Part shown: in pieces, positions 60,879-64,000 of the stretch
Layout of the letters: every line of letters begins with the position of its first letter
Numbering within the stretch: the first letter of the stretch is position 1
Source of the DNA: Allolucifera butyrica
GTDB taxonomy: Bacteria > Bacillota > Negativicutes > Sporomusales > UPPP01
Assembly: GCF_900476375.1 (NCBI RefSeq)
Contig: NZ_UPPP01000083.1
Location: forward strand, 62,001-126,000
Length of the DNA: 64,000 nucleotides
Reading direction: 5' to 3'
Position numbers and translations under genes: made by a program
The notes under the pieces: generated by a model
Database searches by the model: none
What the model was told of the DNA's origin: nothing
Seen by the model: the letters and a program-made list of their open reading frames with translations, nothing else

Positions 60879-61467
60879 AGCGTGCGTTGTGGCTTTCAAC
60901 ATCTTGTGCTCCGTTTTGCCGTAAAATTTGGGCTGCTTGATTTACTTTTGTTGATTGGGTGCGAATAACCGCCAAAATTCCGCCGCGGGCCACTTCCTGC
61001 TCATAATGCTCGCTGGCTTCCGCCGGAATCCCCCAGTCAATCAAACCACCGGCAAGACCGCCGGCAACCGCTCCGCTCAAAGCGGCGGCAATCGGGCCGG
61101 CGGCAATAACCGGACCGATTCCAGGGATGGCCAACGCACCGGCACCAAGCAATAATCCGCCAATCCCGCCGATTGTGCCTCCCGTCATCGCGCCATCGGT
61201 TATATCATCATCCTGTACATCCCCGCCTTGCCCACGACGGTCTTTCGAGAGAATATTGATTTCCTCCGTGGAAAATCCCTGGCGGCGCAATTCCTCCACT
61301 GCTTTTTCCGCCTGGTCCCGGGTACTGAAAACACCAATAACGGCTTTAACTTGGCCTGAAGTTACCCTTTGCGGCGTGCCCATCTGATTAGCGCCATATT
61401 CCGCATTCGTATAACTGGTCGTTACCGTACCGGATTGCATGGGAGTTTGATTTGTATTTTCCGTCAT
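60877..61467 (-). CDS. General stress protein-like, Gly-zipper
   Basis: A 196-residue protein. Residues 40-75 (KAVIGVFSTRDQAEKAVEELRRQGFSTEEINIL) match the YflT/heat-induced stress domain. A Gly/Ala-rich zipper follows (GGTIGGIGGLLLGAGALAIPGIGPVIAAGPI, about 95-130) that can insert in membranes. It ends with an AGGILAVIRT-type repeat of the first domain. Ribosome site GGAGGCGG is strong. Biochemical role unknown. Confidence 0.82.
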   Translation of the reverse strand: MTENTNQTPMQSGTVTTSYTNAEYGANQMGTPQRVTSGQVKAVIGVFSTRDQAEKAVEELRRQGFSTEEINILSKDRRGQGGDVQDDDITDGAMTGGTIGGIGGLLLGAGALAIPGIGPVIAAGPIAAALSGAVAGGLAGGLIDWGIPAEASEHYEQEVARGGILAVIRTQSTKVNQAAQILRQNGAQDVESHNAR

Positions 61468-61554
61468 AGCTTCCGCCTCCTAACATGTATGTTGCAAAAT
61501 GCCATTGCAACTGCGATGTTAGGTTTCCCCTGTTACCAATTTTTATACATTGTT

Positions 61555-61830
61555 TTATTTTGCCAGACTTGATATAGACCGGCGGTCGTAGGCATTATTC
61601 AAATCGACAATAATCACTTCATCACCAACCCGGCGTACTGCCTGCCAGGGAATAAACGATCCATTCTGGTCGCCAAAAAAACCAAATAAATTATGCCGTT
61701 TAGGTAGTGTCAATCCTTGAATATGACCGGTTCTACTTTCGAAAGAAAGGTCACATTCGTCAATGGTTCCCAGTCTCGCCCCATCCCCCAGATTAATGAC
61801 TTCCTTTCCGGACAATTCACTAATGCGCAT
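61555..61830 (-). CDS. ymxH: YlmC/YmxH family PRC-barrel sporulation protein
   Basis: A 91-residue PRC-barrel protein beginning MRISELSGKEVINLGDGARLG and ending FIPWQAVRRVGDEVIIVDL. In Bacillus ymxH lies between mlpA and spoVFA, next to asd-dapG-dapA; here it lies between the M16 peptidase and the dap genes. ATG 61830 is the only good methionine before the conserved part. Confidence 0.9.
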   Translation of the reverse strand: MRISELSGKEVINLGDGARLGTIDECDLSFESRTGHIQGLTLPKRHNLFGFFGDQNGSFIPWQAVRRVGDEVIIVDLNNAYDRRSISSLAK

Positions 61831-61846
61831 ATACTCATCACACTCC

Positions 61847-62158
61847 TTACTTTTTATCAATAAATTTTATAAATAAGGGCTGGATAATGGCAATTCCCAG
61901 CGCCGTAAGCGCCAACGGATCAAAGGCTACCTGAAACAGCAATATCTTATCAGGAATTTCCAGCTTTAAAAAGGCAACCAGCATGATAAAAGACAGATAT
62001 ACTCCACCAGCGGTAGCGACAAGCTCCTGCAAAGCAATGGAAAAGGGGGAAGCTTTGGTATCCGTCTGTTCGGCACTGTGCCGAAAGCGGTCGGCCCTGA
62101 CCCACAAAGACCATAACGTGCCGCAAAGTATAATGATCAGTGCGCTCCACCCATACAT
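61847..62158 (-). CDS. Hypothetical membrane protein
   Basis: A 103-residue protein with about three hydrophobic segments (residues 4-20, 45-67, 75-96) and a charged loop ADRFRHSAEQTDTKAS. Not recognised. Its stop overlaps an in-frame extension of ymxH, so it is likely cotranscribed with ymxH. Confidence 0.75.
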   Translation of the reverse strand: MYGWSALIIILCGTLWSLWVRADRFRHSAEQTDTKASPFSIALQELVATAGGVYLSFIMLVAFLKLEIPDKILLFQVAFDPLALTALGIAIIQPLFIKFIDKK

Positions 62159-62362
62159 TGCCTTCCCTCCACCAGCAAGCTTATTACATAAGTATGACTG
62201 CCGTCCGGTTTATATGTCCATTTATAGGAAAAACCACTGACACGGTTTTTCGGTAATTGGAAATTGGTAATTGGATTTTGGAATAAAAGACCACGATTCC
62301 ATAAGAACTTGTTTGCAGGGTTCAGGGTGCGGGAAAATCCTCTGAAAATTGGCAGTCATCCC
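62159..62362 (+). repeat. Composite repeat, hairpin and iteron part (62.2 kb)
   Basis: GGAAAAACC-actgacac-GGTTTTTC hairpin (62227-62251), iterons GGTAATTGG, AAATTGG, TAATTGG (62252-62274), then a spacer with a GGGTTCAGGGTGCGGG block and TCTGAAAATTGGCAGTCATCC. No coding sequence is supported. The iteron part matches 17391-17423. Confidence 0.8.
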
Positions 62363-62442
62363 GGCAGAAGGATCGTCTTGTCATAAGCGGAGGTTAAGTG
62401 CCAACGGCGAAGCGTTGATAAGGCGATTCTTCTGCCGTTTTT
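62363..62442 (+). ncRNA. Candidate plus-strand structured RNA or attenuator
   Basis: GGCAGAAGGATCGTCTTGTCA (62363-62383, split here as GGCAGAAGGATC plus GTCTTGTCA) pairs with the inverted copy at 62416-62436. Of 21 positions 18 are Watson-Crick and 3 are G-U on the plus strand; the minus strand would have C-A mismatches. A C-G pair extends it to 22, and TTTTT follows. The loop contains GCGGAGGTTAAGTG (a ribosome site-like block) and an ACG/CGT mini-hairpin. Confidence 0.65.
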
Positions 62443-62513
62443 CATAGAAAAGAATCCCCCTTGCCCATTTACCGCAGGAGAGATTCCAGATACCAAATAT
62501 TTTTAAAAATTTT

Positions 62514-62960
62514 CTACTGACCGGTACTGCCTAGGCCGCCGGTCCGGGAAGCGCTAACTGTTTTTTCCTCATCCGCCCGCAAGTATTTATAAAAAATCCC
62601 CTGGGCAACTCTGGTCCCCTTGGTAATCCGGACCGCCTCCTCACCATGGTTAAAAACGGCAATTAATATATGCCCCTCATTCGTCTCATTGTTATAATAA
62701 TCGGCGTCAATAATACCCTGGCCGTTTATCAGGCTAAGGGAATGTTTGATTGCCATACTGGACCGGATGTGAACACCGAAGAACTCATCGGCCTGCATAT
62801 ATACTTTTAAACCGGTAGGGATAAAAGATACTTTTTGCGGCGGCAATACTACATCCTGAGCGGCGGCGATATCATAACCCGCACTATAAGCCGTTTTTCG
62901 TTCCGGTAAGGGAATTCCGTCATTTTCATAACCGGAAATTTTGGCAAACCCTCGCAACAT
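62514..62960 (-). CDS. dut: dUTP diphosphatase
   Basis: Hydrolyses dUTP to dUMP. The 148 residues contain the five trimeric dUTPase motifs: AGYDIAAAQ, RSSMAIK, GIIDADYYN, GTRVAQGIF and the C-terminal RTGGLGSTG. ATG has AAAGGGAG upstream. It lies between the M16 peptidase and the ncRNA-like element. Confidence 0.96.
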   Translation of the reverse strand: MLRGFAKISGYENDGIPLPERKTAYSAGYDIAAAQDVVLPPQKVSFIPTGLKVYMQADEFFGVHIRSSMAIKHSLSLINGQGIIDADYYNNETNEGHILIAVFNHGEEAVRITKGTRVAQGIFYKYLRADEEKTVSASRTGGLGSTGQ

Positions 62961-62976
62961 AACCGAACTCCCTTTC

Positions 62977-64000
62977 TTATATTTTTAAATCTGCCGGCAA
63001 CTGTTCCCCCGAAACGGGGCCCAAAGCAGTCAAACTTAAAGCTTGCTGCAAAAACAGCCTGTCGCACATGTTTCTAAAATCAGCGAGCGAAACCTGTTCA
63101 ATTTTCTCAATAATCTCTTCCAGCGTAATATATTTATTCATGGTAACTTCCATTTTACCGAGCCTCGACATCCGGCTGTTGGAACTTTCCAGGCCAAGCA
63201 GCAAACTGCCCTTTAACTGCTCTTTGGTTTTGACTAATTCGGCTTCGGTAATCCCCTGCCGGCACAGCTCTTTTATATTTTGCAGGATCAGTTCAATCAC
63301 CTGTGATGCATTCCCCGGTCTGGTCCCGGCATAAATTGTCAGTAAGCCGGCGTCACTGTAATTGGTTTGATACGAATAGACGGAATAGGCCAAACCTCGT
63401 TCCTCCCGGATTGACTGAAACAGGCGGGAACTAATTCCACCGCCTAATATGTTGTTTAGGATATGTACGGTGTAAATGTCAGGCGAATTTTGCGGCACAC
63501 TGCCGGTGCCCAGGCAGAAATGTACTTGTTCCGTATCTTTCGTTTGTACGGTATAAGCGGAAGTTAATACCGGCGGCAAAGCTAAAGAAGTCCTTTTCGT
63601 TCCCGTGAGACTGCCAAAAAACCTTTCCGCCAGAGCGGTTACTCCCTCGTGCGTAATATTGCCTGCCGCGGCAATAACCATATTATCTGGTGTATAAAAG
63701 CGCCGATAGTATTCCAGTACTTTAGTTCGGTTAAGCTCTTTCACTGACTGAACGGTTCCCAGGATATTCCGGCCTAATGTATGACCGGGCCATACATGAT
63801 CCAAATAAAGATCATGTACCAATTCGTCCGGTGAATCTTCATACATATTGATCTCTTCCATTACGACTTCCCGTTCCCGTTCAATATCGGCCGGGTCAAA
63901 TTTGGAAAAACACAACATATCGCTTAAAATATCCATGGCCAGCTCTGTGTGCGTGTCTAAAATCTTCATGTAATAGCAGGTGTATTCTTTGGCGGTAAAA
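62977..64000 (-). CDS. M16 family metallopeptidase, 5' part outside window
   Basis: The visible C-terminal 341 residues are of the processing-peptidase type (MlpA/YmxG group by synteny with ymxH and dapG). The reading frame continues past 64000 into FTAKEYTCYYMKILDTHTELA, so the true start and the HxxEH zinc motif lie beyond the window. The visible third ligand region is EEINMYEDSPDELVHD, and the second domain carries GGGISSRLFQSIREERGLAYSVYS. Confidence 0.9.
   Translation of the reverse strand, partial: FTAKEYTCYYMKILDTHTELAMDILSDMLCFSKFDPADIEREREVVMEEINMYEDSPDELVHDLYLDHVWPGHTLGRNILGTVQSVKELNRTKVLEYYRRFYTPDNMVIAAAGNITHEGVTALAERFFGSLTGTKRTSLALPPVLTSAYTVQTKDTEQVHFCLGTGSVPQNSPDIYTVHILNNILGGGISSRLFQSIREERGLAYSVYSYQTNYSDAGLLTIYAGTRPGNASQVIELILQNIKELCRQGITEAELVKTKEQLKGSLLLGLESSNSRMSRLGKMEVTMNKYITLEEIIEKIEQVSLADFRNMCDRLFLQQALSLTALGPVSGEQLPADLKI

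Noticed and set aside
60717..60902. 61-codon ORF on minus upstream of dapB
   Set aside because: It overlaps the lysine riboswitch aptamer, the promoter and the preceding terminator; no ribosome site and no protein-like composition.

Overview
The window is a moderately GC-rich chromosomal segment from an endospore-forming Firmicute. Protein character and gene order (spoIIIA-asp23-nusB-xseAB-ispA-dxs-tlyA-argR-recN-spoIVB-spo0A, dacF-spoIIA-sigF, dapB-asd-dapG-dapA-rnj-tepA-ylzJ-ftsK/spoIIIE), together with butyrate kinase, a selenouridine synthase and a rearranged spoVA locus, suggest a Negativicutes member such as a Sporomusaceae. That placement is inference; no rRNA is present. Almost every gene is on the minus strand, as expected for a leading-strand block. 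Only a 62-codon gene (9228-9416) and a lipoprotein gene (13879-14619) run on plus.

Layout. 1-6.7 kb: end of cmk, aroA, a flavoprotein, rluB, and a two-gene redox unit (a TrmFO/GidA-like FAD protein with a Cys-rich insert plus a PyrK-like reductase). 6.7-13.7 kb: dacB-spmA-spmB, ytfJ with its DUF2953 partner, scpA-scpB, trpS and a site-2 protease. 13.9-20.8 kb: a spore germination and commitment block with spoVAC, spoVAEB, two unusual proteins and spoVAEA, then dodecin and dacF-spoIIAA-spoIIAB-sigF. 20.9-26.5 kb: xerD, spoIIM, EndoQ-like, nudF, a P-loop protein and buk. 26.8-41.8 kb: spo0A, spoIVB, recN, argR, nadK, tlyA, dxs, ispA, xseBA, nusB and envelope stress genes. 41.9-47 kb: the complete spoIIIAA-AH operon, which builds the feeding channel between mother cell and forespore. 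47.1-64 kb: a YgiQ-like radical SAM gene, rodZ, mnmH, ftsK/spoIIIE, ylzJ, tepA, rnjB, a lysine/DAP operon (dapA, dapG, asd, dapB) behind a lysine riboswitch, then ymxH, dut and a partial M16 peptidase.

Regulation can be read directly in several places. Sites matching the sigma-H consensus precede spo0A (overlapping a 0A box) and spoIIAA. A plausible forespore promoter precedes spoVAC. A sigma-A promoter, lysine aptamer, antiterminator and terminator precede dapB. Many intrinsic terminators overlap the stop codon of the gene they end.

The least explained material is intergenic. There are at least four families of structured repeats: two MITE-like inverted-repeat elements of about 170 bp (family A in two opposite copies, family B trimming the 3' end of a Kae1/TsaD paralogue); a repeat of about 110 bp with two hairpins (three copies, one supplying the last codons of spoIVB); and a composite element made of a hairpin, variable iterons and a conserved core (up to five full or partial copies). 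The most complete composite copy contains a 22-bp stem whose only non-Watson-Crick positions are G-U on the plus strand and which ends in a plus-strand T-run. This points to an RNA transcribed against the neighbouring genes. The spoVA locus, which lacks spoVAD and carries an M50-protease-like protein without the second catalytic His, and the Cys-rich FAD redox pair are the best protein-level candidates for undescribed biology.
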